64,000 bases of DNA from Bryum argenteum (taxonomy: Eukaryota; Streptophyta; Bryopsida; Bryales; Bryaceae): contig CM073322.1 in the NCBI GenBank assembly GCA_037043015.1, positions 19,355,601 through 19,419,600 on the forward strand, in the 5' to 3' direction. This document shows, piece after piece, positions 24,000 to 35,593 of this stretch; the first letter of the stretch is position 1, and each line of letters opens with the position of its first letter. Below the pieces are notes generated by a model that ran no database searches, was not told the DNA's origin, and saw only the letters and a program-made list of their open reading frames with translations. The position numbers and the translations under genes were made by a program.

Positions 24000-24600
24000 T
24001 GCCTTTAACCCGTTATGATCGAAGTGATCCAAGTGAACCAACATGGGGTGTTGCTATTTCCGGAAGCCTAGATGAAGGGTCTATTTTTGGTATTTTGGGC
24101 TACAACTTGGTGTGAATGCAGCAATACATATAAGTTGTATGTGGTAAAATTTTAGAACCAAATTCCAATTTTTGAGTCTTCGATAACAGTTCGTGGGTTG
24201 TAGTTTAAATGTATGTAAAAAAAGAAAAAATAGAAGTTGTTTAGGAGATATGTTGACAACCAAATCACTTCTTACATTCCCAAGTGTCCTAAATTTAAAC
24301 TATTACCAATTTTATAAGAGCATCCCCCAAAATTTCAAGAACAATCTTCCCAAAGCCCAAAAAAACTTGGGAGACAAACCTTGGATGCTATGATCACTCA
24401 AATAGTAAACAAACAATAGTGAATTTTTTGAAAAGTTAATAAAAAACAATCTTAGGTACAAGATGTTACACTTGGAAGTTGTTAAAAAGGAAATAAATTT
24501 GTTTCATACTGCAGTAATACACTGAGGTAGAAAATTGCACTTTTAAAGTTTTACGCCTCCAAAGACACACAAAGTGCTTTAGGAGGTCAAATATAACTAC
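24000..24600 (+). repeat. Repeat family B, copy 2
   Basis: 'agcctagatgaagggtct', 'taagttgtatgtggtaaaat', 'aaaaaaacttgggagacaaa' and 'ggtacaagatgttacac' match copy 1 in the same order and orientation. Strongly diverged, non-coding. Confidence 0.6.
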
Positions 24601-25805
24601 TTATTTGGTATATGATGGACTAAAGAGACTAAAACTTTGAAAACTGATAGAATCAATCTTTTCTATTTTTGGTACTTCAAATTTGATATATAATAAGCTA
24701 AAGTTATACATAATTTGCTTAAATAGAAAAAGACCACAAATAACTCAAGAATATTACAATTTGTTTCCCTAATAGTAAGTTCTCAAACACTAATAAAACC
24801 TTGTCCTGTTTGTTTGTGTTTGAGGGCTTGGTGTCAACAATCTATGATTCCAATCAAGGTTCTGATGTGGTTCTCTACTCACCACACTTGAGCAAAGTGA
24901 AAAAAAAAGGAAAAGGGAAAAAGAAGAAAATAGAAAGTACAACCGTTCAAAATTTGGAAACGACCATAACATGGTTGATTAGGGTCTTAGGGGTTAAGAT
25001 GGCTATTGGCTTGTTTACATTGTACGTCAAATTCAAATTTCCTCATCATTTGTGAGATGAAGTTAGAAAAAGAGTGTTGTTTCACTTGTTGCAAAGAGGA
25101 ATCCAAGTATTTCGTGAGCCAAAAGAACCAATTTCAAAAATAAAGAGTCAGGTGAAGTCCATTTGTAAAAAATAATGAAACGAGATACAATATTAAATAT
25201 TTGTAAAATCGGTGATAAAAAACTACAATAAAAATTTGCAAAAATTAATTGTTTCAAAAAAAAGAAAAAAAAAAAAGAAAAAAAATTTGCATTGAAGGCA
25301 TTGTTTCCAAGCCTTGTTACTTTGGACAAAAGCAACAGTAATTAGAATAAACCGTTGATCGACTCCATCTTAGCACTTTAGATTGCCATTAGTATGGAAT
25401 TACCAGCAGCCTTTTTGTTTTATGGGTGAAACTCTTTTTAATTTGATTTTTAATTTATTGTGTGAACGACGGCTTGTTCAATGGAATCCATGAGAATCTT
25501 CCCTTTTTATGAATGATATTCAACAATAAAATTACTGTGGGTGTAACTCAAACTATAAGCTAAGTTAACTTTTTATTGCTGGGCTGACTTTAAATTAAAA
25601 GTTAATCATGTTAAAAGCTGATTCAGTTTGGAGCACCAATAATTTCCTCAATCACTGATAACTCCATCATTATTTTGTACACTAATTACCCATTATGGAG
25701 GAGAAAATCAGATAACTGGGAATTATTATCAGGATAAAAGGGATTTTAGAATTCAAATATTTGAAATGGGAGCTCTCTCTCTCTCATTATGGTTGAAATT
25801 GTATT
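24601..25805. other. Intergenic, AT-rich
   Basis: No gene recognised. An A-rich run lies at 25,255-25,285. Open frames at 24,801-25,055 and 25,063-25,335 are low-complexity lysine or phenylalanine strings produced by the A/T runs. Confidence 0.4.
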
Positions 25806-26032
25806 TAGTACACTAAATTTGATAATTAGTGTTAGATACACTAATTTACATAAACATGTTATAAGTTTTTATTGTTGTTCAATAATTGTACCCACTATAT
25901 TGGTCAAGATGGGGGTCCTTGTATAGTATCAGAATCAATGCTCTTGGTATCTTTTTTTAAACGAAAGTAAAAACTTATTGCATTTTCAAATCTTATAATT
26001 ATCTAACACCAATTATCAAATTTAGTGTAGTG
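25806..26032 (+). mobile_element. MITE with CACTA-like termini
   Basis: The left TIR 'acactaaatttgataattag' continues 'tgttagatacactaatttac'. The right end is 'aattatcaaatttagtgtag' + 'tg'. The interior is the mirror orientation of the 19.6 kb copy ('caatatt.gtacccactatat', 'tggtcaagatgg'). About 227 bp, non-coding. The first few left bases differ from CACTAC. Confidence 0.75.
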
Positions 26033-26962
26033 AAGATTAGAGGCCCAATTTCTATGTTTTCCCTCTCACAATGTAAGGTGGAAATTTTCGGCTTTTTCAT
26101 GTGGTTTGAGAGATGTAATTGTAAGATCTATGTACATTAGACCTTGAACTAAATTGCTTCATTGTTTGTGAGATCTTGAGATTCAAGAGTTGTATAAGAA
26201 GTGGTTTTTTTTTGTTGTCAAGAGAGAAAGCAATGTTTGGAACCCAATATATTCATTTTTAGAAGTGAATTTTGATTTAGGGCTCTTCAAATTCTTGTTC
26301 CTAGGCAAGTTAGGTACCGTACATGTTTATGTAATTTTTACACTCATTGGCATAAAAAGCCTCGTGTTTTACATGGGTGTATGTCAAAATATAATTAAAA
26401 AGGCCTATTTTTGACGTTGAAAAAGGATTGTGCAAAATTACTATATAGAATATCCAAACAGTGAGTCATGCCTTGGTACCTTCTTTGCACATAGAGTATA
26501 CAAAACTTGAAAAAGAAATCTCAATTTCGGGTGACTTTTGAAGTTTTTGTGATCGAATTGTACGTGGGCAAAAACTTTGAGGATATTTAAGGATATTCTT
26601 TTAGATTTGGGTGATTTGAACTTGTTATAAGATTATTTTTCAAACTTTGAAAGTGAATACTTTAGAAATAAGTTTGAATGGTTTCGGTTGGAAAAGGTAA
26701 AACTCTAAGATCCGCAAAAGGTTTAAACTTCATAGTGCAAAACAAAAGTCAATACGAGCTTAACCAAATTTAAAATGAGAAGCTCTCACTTCTTGCACCT
26801 TTAGGAGTTAAGAAGCTAGCTTTTGTAACACTTAGAGATCTTTCAAAGTCAAAAGGGCTTTTTGAGATTTGAATGTAGCTAAATAGTATATGCTTCTTAA
26901 GTAGTATTTGAAACTGTAAAGTATATTGTCTAGGATGGCCTTAATCTACCGGATGAGGGAGT
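26033..26962. other. Intergenic before the CACTA element
   Basis: No gene recognised; diverged AT-rich text. 'ggctcttcaaattcttgttc' and 'ctaggcaagttaggtacc' at 26,281-26,320 repeat a phrase at 22,952-22,990. Confidence 0.35.
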
Positions 26963-26965
26963 GAG
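26963..26965. repeat. Target-site duplication GAG, left
   Basis: GAG directly before CACTA, repeated at 42,738-42,740 directly after TAGTG. Confidence 0.88.
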
Positions 26966-26995
26966 CACTACGGCAGAATACTACACTTCATGACT
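26966..26995 (+). repeat. CACTA left terminal inverted repeat
   Basis: About 30 bp starting CACTACGGCAGAATACTACA and ending in TGACT. Pairs with 42,708-42,737 with two mismatches. Confidence 0.92.
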
Positions 26996-27560
26996 AGCGT
27001 TTATGACTGTGCAGAGTCATAAAATCCAAAAATATGACTACAATGGGTCTATCATCACATGACGCGCGCGGTGACAGTGTCTAGTAGTTACCGACGAGTC
27101 GCTTCAGACAGCCTGTCATATAAATAAATACGCCTTGAAACGTATACTTAGGGCCAATGTACGTGCCACGTCAGCGTTTTCGCCCCCATTTTGACCCACC
27201 TGTTGACTACGACTTTTCTTGACCTGCCCGGGCAGCTGAGCCTAAAATCCAACGTGGCATGTGACTATGGCGAGTCACAATTTTTGCTGACGTGGATTAT
27301 GACTCTATTGAGTCGTATTTTTGCTTACGTGGCAGCGCCACGTGGAATATGACTGCTCGTCATATTATAGGCTGACGTGGAATGTGACTCTTGCAGGTCA
27401 TGTATTTTGTCATAATGTGGAGTAAGTGAAATGTGGGTGCCTGTCACATTTTGAGACTATGGTGGAATATGACTCTATGGAGTCATATTGTGTGTGATAA
27501 TGTTGGTCATGATATTTAGGCTGACGTCGAATATGACTTTGTTTAGTCGTATTTGGGCCG
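26996..27560 (+). repeat. CACTA 5' subterminal repeats
   Basis: A dense array of short direct and inverted motifs: 'gctgacgtggaatatgactc', 'tatgactctattgagtcgta', 'gaatatgactctatggagtc'. The core is TGACTC / GAGTCA next to 'acgtgg'. Such subterminal arrays bind the element-encoded TnpA-like protein in En/Spm; that role is inferred here. Confidence 0.8.
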
Positions 27561-28212
27561 ATGAAAAGCCTTCAGTTCGGGATTGTTGTAACTTTCTGTA
27601 GTCAATTAGTCATGTTTCTAAGAACGTCATCTGTAATTCAATTTTTGAGCAAGAGAGAGATGACTGGTTTTAGTCACAATGTCGGTTTTGGTAAGAACAT
27701 ATTACCACTCAGAGCATTTTGTGACACTCATATGACTCTAGCCGCATAACATCATAGAGTCATATGGTGAGGCACACGGAGCCACATTACTAGGATTGTA
27801 TACACGCAAATGACGGCTTTGTGTTATATTCACATGACGTTGTGTGATATTCTTATCACTCACGATTGTAGACTACACAAATCATGTCGTCTTTTTCATT
27901 ACAGGCAATCATGGGCACAATATAGTCATATGCAATGGGATGCATCACGTACAAAAAATATTGGAGAATGTTGGATAAATGCGACAAAAGGCTAAATTTT
28001 GTATTTAGTCCCGAAATTCTACATACAATACCAATCATGAGACAAACGCAACACACTTAGTATCTAGCATAAGTCAAAGACCAACACTTTGAAGTTATTG
28101 AAAGTGTCTTACATAATATAGATTAGGTCGCCTTCAAATAGAGATCACGGGCCACTTCGTAATGGAGTTTAGTACATCTCCCAAGCGTTGCATTGGTGGA
28201 TCATCGTCATTG

Positions 28213-28458
28213 TTAGGCTCGAACAAATACAAATAAGCGTTTCGATCCTGGTACAAGCGATGAAATCAACACTGAAGCATTGCCCTCCTCAATCATCCTG
28301 CCATGCATCGTGCCTCCTGCAAGGCTCACAATTGAGCCATGAGCAACCACTTTGTCAGTGGACTCGTAATTATCGTCAAAATCCATGACGGCCACCTTTG
28401 AATGTGGTGCCAACGTAGTTGGTGCCACCTCCACCAACATCTCCTCGGCGCTAGAGTC
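28213..28458 (-). CDS. TNP1-like terminal exon
   Basis: The acceptor CAG|GACTCT at 28,459 continues in phase from the donor CCG|GTAGGT at 28,611. The 81-codon exon contains HSKVAVMDFDDNYES, then DKVVAHGSIVSLAGGTMHGR and SVLISSLVPGS. This pattern (VxVMd...kVAxGxIxS...tMHG) is typical of the C-terminal domain of CACTA second genes. The stop TAA is at 28,213-28,215. Confidence 0.6.
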   Translation of the reverse strand, partial: DSSAEEMLVEVAPTTLAPHSKVAVMDFDDNYESTDKVVAHGSIVSLAGGTMHGRMIEEGNASVLISSLVPGSKRLFVFVRA

Positions 28459-29489
28459 CTGTATCAAGAATTGAAAGGTCCACCATATTAATGACTACAT
28501 ATCGCAACTAACCGTTTTGAAGCATAAAAACCAATGAATAGGATGGAAAAGAAATGATGAGAGAGCTTGCATGGTTTCCAATTATGGGGTATGAAGCGGT
28601 CATGGACCTACCGGCTTCCGTAGTATCGCAGCGAGGCGGATTTTCTCGCCCAAGCATTCCACGCAATATTCCATGTCCGATGGGTTACGCGCTAAGGCTT
28701 CAAATGGCTCTATCAGACGGGTGAGATAGTCGTCATTTGGCTCTAATGGGTTCCATCGTGGACAAATGAGGAGATTGGATGGAGGGGACTCATTCGTTGC
28801 GGTTGCATCGCAATCGAATTGAAGGCATCGAGACGCAATGGTCAAGATAATGGGACCGCTAAAGAAATCATTGAGATTTCTTTTTTCGTACCGCTAAATT
28901 CCTTTCCCCACAAAAACTCCACTTTATCCTTGTGGAGTTCCCCAAGAACTTAGCTACAACCTCTAGTAGATCATGCGCTCAATAGGGGACCATATCCCCA
29001 CATCAAAACGAGTACAAACATGGACAAGAAAGGGCCACAATCAACCCTTTTCTTGATTTTCACCGGTGGTCTTTATGGAAGTGGACCACTAGATCTGCAC
29101 CCCACTCTTGCCTATCGTGTAGTGGCTTGATGTCACATAAAAGCCCTACAACGTTCAAAACGATCACCTTTCTACGCAAATTATCGTAAAGGCTTACCGG
29201 TGGACATTTCCCTCCGCCTCTAGCCTTCTTCTTCTTTGCGGACTACTTCCTTTGTCTCGCTCGCTTCTTCTTTAGTGCAGGCTCCTCCCGCCTCTCTTCG
29301 TCATCCTTTGAGCACCACATCAATAACATATGGTCAAACAAAGTGATTTTCCACAAACAAATATTTTCCACACTGTTTGTATAAAGAAAACTATGTGATA
29401 CGATGTTCCACTACGTTTATGACTAATATGTGTTATATTTTGTGCAATAGTGACTACTTCATGTCACATTAATGATGTACATTATCGAT

Positions 29490-29730
29490 GCCTGTGACAT
29501 TCATATAATATTACCGATTTGTGTGACATTCCCCGGGTGCGTTCATCGATTTGTGTCACATTCTCTAGGCATATCACCGACTTGTGTCACATTCCCTGGT
29601 ACGTTACTCATTTGTGTCACACTTTGTCTAGGCATATCACCGACTTGTGTCACATTCCCTAAATATATGATCGATCCTCGTCACATACGTTGGGTAAATC
29701 GTATGATCGATCCCTCACACAATCGTTGAT
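29490..29730 (+). repeat. Tandem repeat 'ttgtgtcacattccct'
   Basis: About six copies of a 30-40 bp unit, 'atcaccgacttgtgtcacat' + 'tccct.g.cg/a', between exons of the minus-strand gene. The last copies drift to 'atgatcgatcctcgtcacat'. Each copy carries a GTGACA-type motif related to the subterminal core. Confidence 0.75.
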
Positions 29731-30572
29731 TACATAGCTTTTCTCTCATTGCGTAAAATCAACACTTATTCTACAAGCGAGTGCAAGGGTACCTTGTCCT
29801 TTGCAGTTGCGCGGCGCGTGGTACGACCTTTGGAGTCCTCCTTGAGCTTCTCAACCTCGCCCTTCCTCTTCTTCGGTGATTTTTTATCCTTCTTCATGTA
29901 TACTTGGGTTGCAACGGGTTACGAGAGGCGGTCCAAGTTGCATTTTCCTCAAAGTTGATGGCAGTGTTTGCAGCAAGTTTTACCGATTTCACACATTCAC
30001 CGCCCCCACAGTCACTGGACTTCATGGTAGCCTCCTCCTCCTGATACAGTAGAGAAAAGTGAGGAAAACATGCACTATGAATGATTCACCAACCATTTAT
30101 TACCTTGATTGACTCATTGAAGTAGATTTGGTATGTGTTGAAGGCATACCGTGAACCTCCTTTAGCTACCTTGTGGCGATTCGTGGACTTCCGTATTCTT
30201 GGCGCTTTCATCATGTCCCACACCGGGTCTATGATTTCCGTAGATACAACCGGCGGTTCCGCGGCTTTTAGGTGGGCCTCCTCCAATCCCGTGTGGTACA
30301 CTTTTGAGGTGAGGTCAGTGTCGATGGCAACCGTTGCTTCCGAATTCGAGTAGCGACTCTTTGAGGCTATTTTTCACGCCCTCTAACTCGCCTTTGACGT
30401 CTTGTATATGTGCCTCCACTTCGCTCCTTAAAGCTTGCACACACTCGTAAAGAGGACCCGACGCCTTTTGAAGTAGATGACTGGGGCGATGGATTTCCCG
30501 GTGTCATAAGCTCCGCTCGACTTCTAATTGTGTTGGAGGCCGATCCAATCGCATGACACCAGAATAAACACA

Positions 30573-30831
30573 AAATATAACTAACATCGCTTATTATTTC
30601 TAGAAAATATGACTAACATCGCTTAATATTTCTAGAAAATATGACTAACATCGATTATTATTTCTAGAAAATATGACTAACATCAGTTATTATTTCTAGA
30701 AAATATGACTAACATCAGTTATTATTTCTAGAAAATATGACTAATATCAGTTATTCTTTCTAGAAAATATGACTAACATCAGTTATTATTTCTAGAAAAT
30801 ATGACTAACATCGCTTATTATTTCTAGAATA
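30573..30831 (+). repeat. Minisatellite, 32-bp unit, 8 copies
   Basis: Near-identical 32-bp units 'aaatatgactaacatcgctt' + 'attatttctaga', eight in a row; variants differ in 'cgctta', 'cgatta' or 'cagtta'. Lies in an intron of the minus-strand gene and repeats the element's TGACT motif once per unit. Confidence 0.92.
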
Positions 30832-31784
30832 TCTCACCGTCTCGTAGTCGAAACCAAGAATTAAAACAGAAATGATCGAATTTGGGGAGTGTGTCTTACA
30901 AGTCGAGATCTCACTTCCCCTTCGAGACTGCGGAGTGTGACACATTCGCAAATTCCTCCGACACACCTCATACGTTTTGCCTCCGCTATCTTGTCCTCCC
31001 TTGCTATGAGCTTCTTGAAGTTCTCCTCGTGTTCTTTTTCACGTAGCCTGGTAGAGGTGGCCCTTATCAAGCGACTTCTTCATGTTTGACCTCCTCGTGC
31101 GCTAGATTGTTGACGCAGCTTCTTGGAAGAACACGTGCTCGAACATCGCCCAACCCACCCCGATATTCAAACCGTGAGGCCAAATTGTCCTTGATTTGCG
31201 GGAGCAAAGACTCGTGAATGCACTTTGAAGTTGTCCTCGCTCCAAATCAAGTCTCGAGAATGGCCCCGAAGTTTCGTTAGCCAATCGGTCCTACGCGATC
31301 CTCAGAGGGTACCCAAAGATCATCAACTTCAACCCATAATGCCGGCTCCGTCTCTGCTGATCTCTTCATGTTACGCCTCAAACCCTTCAATTTCGACTGA
31401 CGGTGTGGCGATGATGCAATATTCCTAACCTTTTTTCGTAACTCAGTAGGATCTGCACCCTTCTGTGCCATCCGCTTCAGAACCCCAAGTTCACGTAATT
31501 CGATCTCGTCCATGACTTCTGTGCATCGCTCGGGTGGTGCCTCCTCCTCTTCATCTTCACTGTAGTTGTCTTGCTCAACCTCCTCTTGTGCTTCAGACCG
31601 AGGGATGGTCTCATCGTCACCGTCAGTCATGCTCCCCAACAGTGTCGAAGAAGCCATTTTGCTCTTCTTTCGACGAAATCGCGCAGTCCAGGGCCTGGGC
31701 TTATCAATAGAATGACGTATGACCTACAAGAAGAACATTAGATAGAATTAAGAGATCGCCTACAGTTAATGATTGATTACCTAG

Positions 31785-32012
31785 TCAATATGACTAAAAC
31801 CAGTTATTTTTATTCATTTATGATTGCTGGTAGTCATATTTACAGCAACATCACTACAACCAGTCATATTTTATAGTCAACAACATCACTACAAGTAGTC
31901 ATTATCATTATTCATTTATGATTCTTTGGTAGTCATATTTACAAAGAACATGACTACAACCACCATATTTTATAGTCAACAACATCACTACAAGTAGTCA
32001 TTATCAATTTTT
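31785..32012 (+). repeat. Duplicated intron block with AGTCAT motifs
   Basis: Two copies of roughly 75-80 bp: 'ggtagtcatatttaca..aacatcactacaacca', 'catattttatagtcaacaac', 'atcactacaagtagtcatta'. In the intron between 32,469 and 31,723. Confidence 0.75.
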
Positions 32013-32468
32013 TTTTTTCATAATGAAATTGTTTCCTAGTTATAGAACAATTAGTATTAGGACTTTGATTATGTTAAGGGTGCTTTACAATACAGACTAT
32101 GAAGATTGGTCATTTGCTCTAAAATTTGATATAGAAAGCGTTGTAAGTTTGACTTTACACTATCTCAAAGAAGAAGGAATGATTACTAAGTTTGAGGTCC
32201 CTAAATTATACATATTTTTCTAAATCAGAAAATGTTCCTCGATGGCTCGGTCTAAGTTGAGTCTTTTAATTTTATTATCACGACATATACATGGACATTA
32301 CAGAATTCTAAGGCACCAGAGAGACCAGAAAAACTAAGAAGCATTAGTCATATTGTTGTACAAGTATATCTGAATAAAGTAGAAGAGTTACAATTTGACG
32401 GTTTGACATTCTAAGTTTCATTTAGGCAAATTACATGAAACAACAAGGTACAGTGTTTGGCAACTTGC

Positions 32469-32780
32469 CTTTTGTTGCTTTGTTTGTAACTGCTCTTCAA
32501 TAAGTTCCTCCTCACTGTTGTCATCTTCGCTGCTCTCTCCCTCTGAAAGCCGCCTCCTTTGCGTTGATCGAGTGCGCGACGGCTTCAAAGTCGAAGGTCC
32601 TTCCATTGGCAAGGTATGGCTGCTCTCAACAACATGCGCAATCTCAACCGAAGTCATTTCTAAGATCGGCAAAGTAATGGCAGGGAAAGAAGCAATGGTT
32701 CGAAAAACTTCAATTTGTTTATTATCGGATAGGTTAGCAATGTCTCTTATCACTTTTCCAACAAGATTAGCCATATCCAC
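32469..32780 (-). CDS. Exon of CACTA second gene (acidic)
   Basis: 104 codons, MDMANLVGKVIRDIANLSDN to LQTKQQK. It has a hydrophobic helical start, then a basic RTRSTQRRR and an acidic serine-rich SEGESSEDDNSEEELIEEQL. It ends at a perfect GC-AG-type donor AAG|GCAAGT and splices in phase to 31,723. The function of this part is unknown. Confidence 0.5.
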
Positions 32781-33289
32781 AGAATTTATGACTACTCCAA
32801 GTCACTGCTGCAGCTTAATGTGACTACAGGAAGTCACAATCTCTGCACATACAACGCCACGGTCTCACAATACTCATTACAACTTCAAGTACTTTCATCT
32901 CTAAGCCTCTCTACAACTATAGCCAACACAAACTGAAAAAATCAGAGTTCTAATCAACTACACAAATGTAATACACAATAGTCTCAAACGATCAAGGAAT
33001 ACAACGAACAAAAAATGACCGATATCTGCCATATGTGCTCTGTCAAGGACCAGGAACTGTGCAGTAATCTCCGTCAACAGAGAATGGTTCGACACAGTCA
33101 AAGAATGCGGCACAATCTCAAACAGCAAGGCCTTCAGACTCGGTTCCTCACTCACAATTGCAGCTTGGCGCTTGACATGTGCAAAAAATTCGATGAGCTC
33201 ATATCATATGCAGAAAATTCGATGAGCTAATATCACGGAAAATCCTAGCAAAATGGTAGTTTTGGTATGAAGCTCAAAATATTATCATC

Positions 33290-34010
33290 TTGATGGGGTT
33301 GCTCATACTGTTACTGACAGATCCAGCAAGAATCAAATTTTGCAAAATTCTTCAACAAACCGGCAACAACATCGGTATCAACAAGGGACCCTCCTGCTTC
33401 CACCCAAACAGACGTCGAACAAACAATCCCTGTTACCAAAGACCTCATGAATATCTCTCTGATGTTGCCAAACAAATTCTTAAAAGGTTCAGTTATACTA
33501 GACGCAATATCAGAAAGTCTAGCTTTCAGTAGCAGAGTGGTGAGGCTATGGTCAATTCTATGAATGATGGTACGAGTCGGTAATTGCAAGTTCGTTTGAT
33601 GAATTTATAAACATGCAACATTTAAGCATCAGAGCACCAAGGTCATGACTTACTAGCACTTCACTCACAGTAACATTTAGAAACTCATAAAGATCAGAGA
33701 AAAGCCTCATCTCCTCATGACACCTTAAGATCCTGATACCAAATACCTCAGGAATGTCTCAGTCTAGATCCTCTAACAATTTAGTCACACTAAACGCAAT
33801 CTTGAAAGCAAAAATATAACATGAGTGTTGAGGCTAAAAGGGCTCAAACAAAGGATCAAATTTCCTGGTACTTAACCTTCTTGGTACCAAAGAGCTTCTC
33901 ATGAATGTCTGTGACTCAATAATGCTGTCAAACAGATCCTTGAAAGATTTCATTATTAATATGAAAAGTCTAGTTTTCGGTATCAACAAATATAATGACG
34001 ACGTCACGAG
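33290..34010 (-). repeat. Three ~280-bp repeats, probably former exons
   Basis: On the minus strand three segments (near 34,000-33,860, 33,800-33,680 and 33,520-33,400) each encode a variant of DIxE-x-FG (DIHEKLFGTKK, DIPEVFGIRI, DIHEVFGNRD) preceded by a KxLxDLxD/E-type helix. They look like a tandemly duplicated exon that has lost its frame. Confidence 0.45.
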
Positions 34011-34422
34011 AGACTCGATGCTGAGGAGCACGATCACCGTTACTGAGGATCACCGTTACGTTGCTCAGGATCACCGACTGAGCTGAGGATCACACTTAGC
34101 TAACTGACGAGCATGATCACCAAACTGACGATCATGCTCGGCACCGCTCCGGACCCTTGCTCGGGTAACGTCCCACGCCTATGTCGCCCTGGTCAACCGA
34201 AGAGATGCTTGCGTCCCTTCTCGTAACAACTTACAATTGATACTATTCTAGGGGAGGGGACTCACCAGGCAAATCTCAGTGGCAGCTTCCGAAACACCCA
34301 ACAACGACTCCAACACACGCACAATCCTAAACGAATGCTCACGTATCGCGTCTCGGCCCTCCAGACAATGAGCCAAGCTCTTCAGACTTTGCACAACAAT
34401 ACGAACTCGCTATCTATCTAGC

Positions 34423-34830
34423 TTACTCCACTGCAACAATCACCGATCAGTCAAAACTCCTAGTACCATGCAGTCACTCTCTCCACAGAAGCTTGGCCAT
34501 ACTCATGAAACCTTACTCATCCCCTACCAACACCATCAATCCCGAAACGTGACAAAATGAGAATCAAAAATGCAAAATGAACACGAACAACTGCAGCTAC
34601 GTGAAGAAGAAGTCGACCAAAGTCACCCACAAAATCAATCAGACCTACTCCACTCCAACAATCACCGATCATTCAAAAACCCATTCCTCTCTACCATCCT
34701 GCACTCTTACTCTTCAACAAAAGCTCGCCCATACTCATGAAACCGCACTAATCCCATACCAACACCATCACTCCAAAACACAGAGCTACGAGGTCAACCA
34801 AAAAAGTGCAAGATGAACACGAGCACCGCT
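34423..34830 (+). repeat. Two-copy direct repeat, ~210 bp
   Basis: Copy one begins 'cttactccactgcaacaatc', copy two 'acctactccactccaacaat'. Both continue 'accgatca.tcaaaa', 'ctcatgaaacc.cactaatc', 'taccaacaccatca', and end 'gcaa(a/g)atgaacacga.ca'. About 80% alike by eye. Confidence 0.7.
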
Positions 34831-35459
34831 GCACGTATGAGTTGCTAGAACAGACATGGCTGGAGATCGATTGCATGAGTTCGTGATCATTACCAGGATC
34901 ACCGTGAAGATCAAGCAGTGACTTCTTCCTGAACAGGTGACTCTTTGTCCCCACACTATATTCCGTAAGAATCCCGAGACAGTCCAATCGATCGAGCACC
35001 GAATCTAGTTGCTACTTCGTCCTTCTGAGCGTTTCGAAGCTCCTGCTTAAATGCGTCGAAGAGGAGGAGGACGCCCAAGGCATCTGCGACTATCGGTGGA
35101 CAAAACCCTAAATGGTAATCAATGCTTGAAACCCTAATTGATGCATGAAGGGCAACCTAAATAATGAACTGTGAGGAGGGCACTACCGTCGGTGAGGAGA
35201 GAGCTTGAATGCGTCGGTGAGGAGCACGAGACGAGGAGATCACCTCTTCCCGGCGCGGCGCAAAGTTCCGGTCTGGGGCGACAGGCCGGCCAGGAGGAGC
35301 TGAGGAGCTGAATGCAGCCTCGAAGAGGAGGGCGCCCGAGTTCCCGCGGAGTGGCTCGATGAGCAGATGCTCACGCAGCAAAGACTTTGCCCTTACATTC
35401 GAAGCTCTACTTCGGAGTGGAATCAAGAGGCAGGCAAGAGGCGCAGAAATTTCACTCAC

Positions 35460-35593
35460 CTCTTTTCTTGGGGTTTCTTGAAGCCCGTCGTTGCACGTGG
35501 AGACACAGGCAAGCCTAAACCACGCATCACCTCCTTGTTTTTGGCAATCCTGTCGTTTCTAAGCTTCTCGTAATTAGATTCATCAGACGCCAT
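35460..35593 (-). CDS. First exon of CACTA second gene
   Basis: ATG at 35,593, 45 codons, MASDESNYEKLRNDRIAKNK to KKPQEKR, ending in a consensus donor GAG|GTGAGTG. A tyrosine-led basic/acidic helix of this type begins many plant CACTA-associated and B3-like proteins. It faces the plus-strand gene across about 1.17 kb, which therefore serves as a bidirectional promoter region. Confidence 0.5.

Larger units (their letters stand above)
28213..35593 (-). pseudogene. TNP1-like second gene of CACTA element (multi-exon, frameshifted)
   Basis: A minus-strand coding track in pieces. The likely first exon, 35593-35460, starts MASDESNYEKLRNDRIAKNK, an N-terminal 'YEKxRxxRIxxN' motif common in plant transposon-associated proteins. 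32780-32469 (acidic SEGESSEDDNSEEE) ends at a GC-type donor AAG|GCAAGT and joins in phase to 31723-31277 (acidic DNYSEDEEEEAPPE, then a basic KKVRNIASSPHRQSKLK). A coiled-coil segment follows (ECVQALRSEVEAHIQDVKGE, about 30,480-30,350), then DTDLTSKVYHTGLEEAHLKA, a lysine-rich stretch (MKKDKKSPKKRKGEVEKLKE, about 29,895-29,790), 28845-28612, and the last exon 28458-28213. The last exon (KVAVMD...KVVAHGSIVSLAGGTMHG) resembles the TNP1/En/Spm domain. Frame changes near 31,275, 30,340 and 29,896, and a stop near 29,245, indicate decay. Probable ancestral role: DNA-binding partner of the transposase (TnpA-like). Exon list is incomplete. Confidence 0.6.

Noticed and set aside
19611-26032. Treating the CACTACAC MITEs as deletion derivatives of the 27 kb CACTA element
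   Set aside because: The TIRs agree only in CACTAC and the interiors share nothing, so direct derivation is not supported.
34577-34816. 79-codon plus-strand frame inside the CACTA element
   Set aside because: Lies on the 210-bp direct repeat, low-complexity Thr/His/Ser content, and no equivalent frame in the sister repeat copy.
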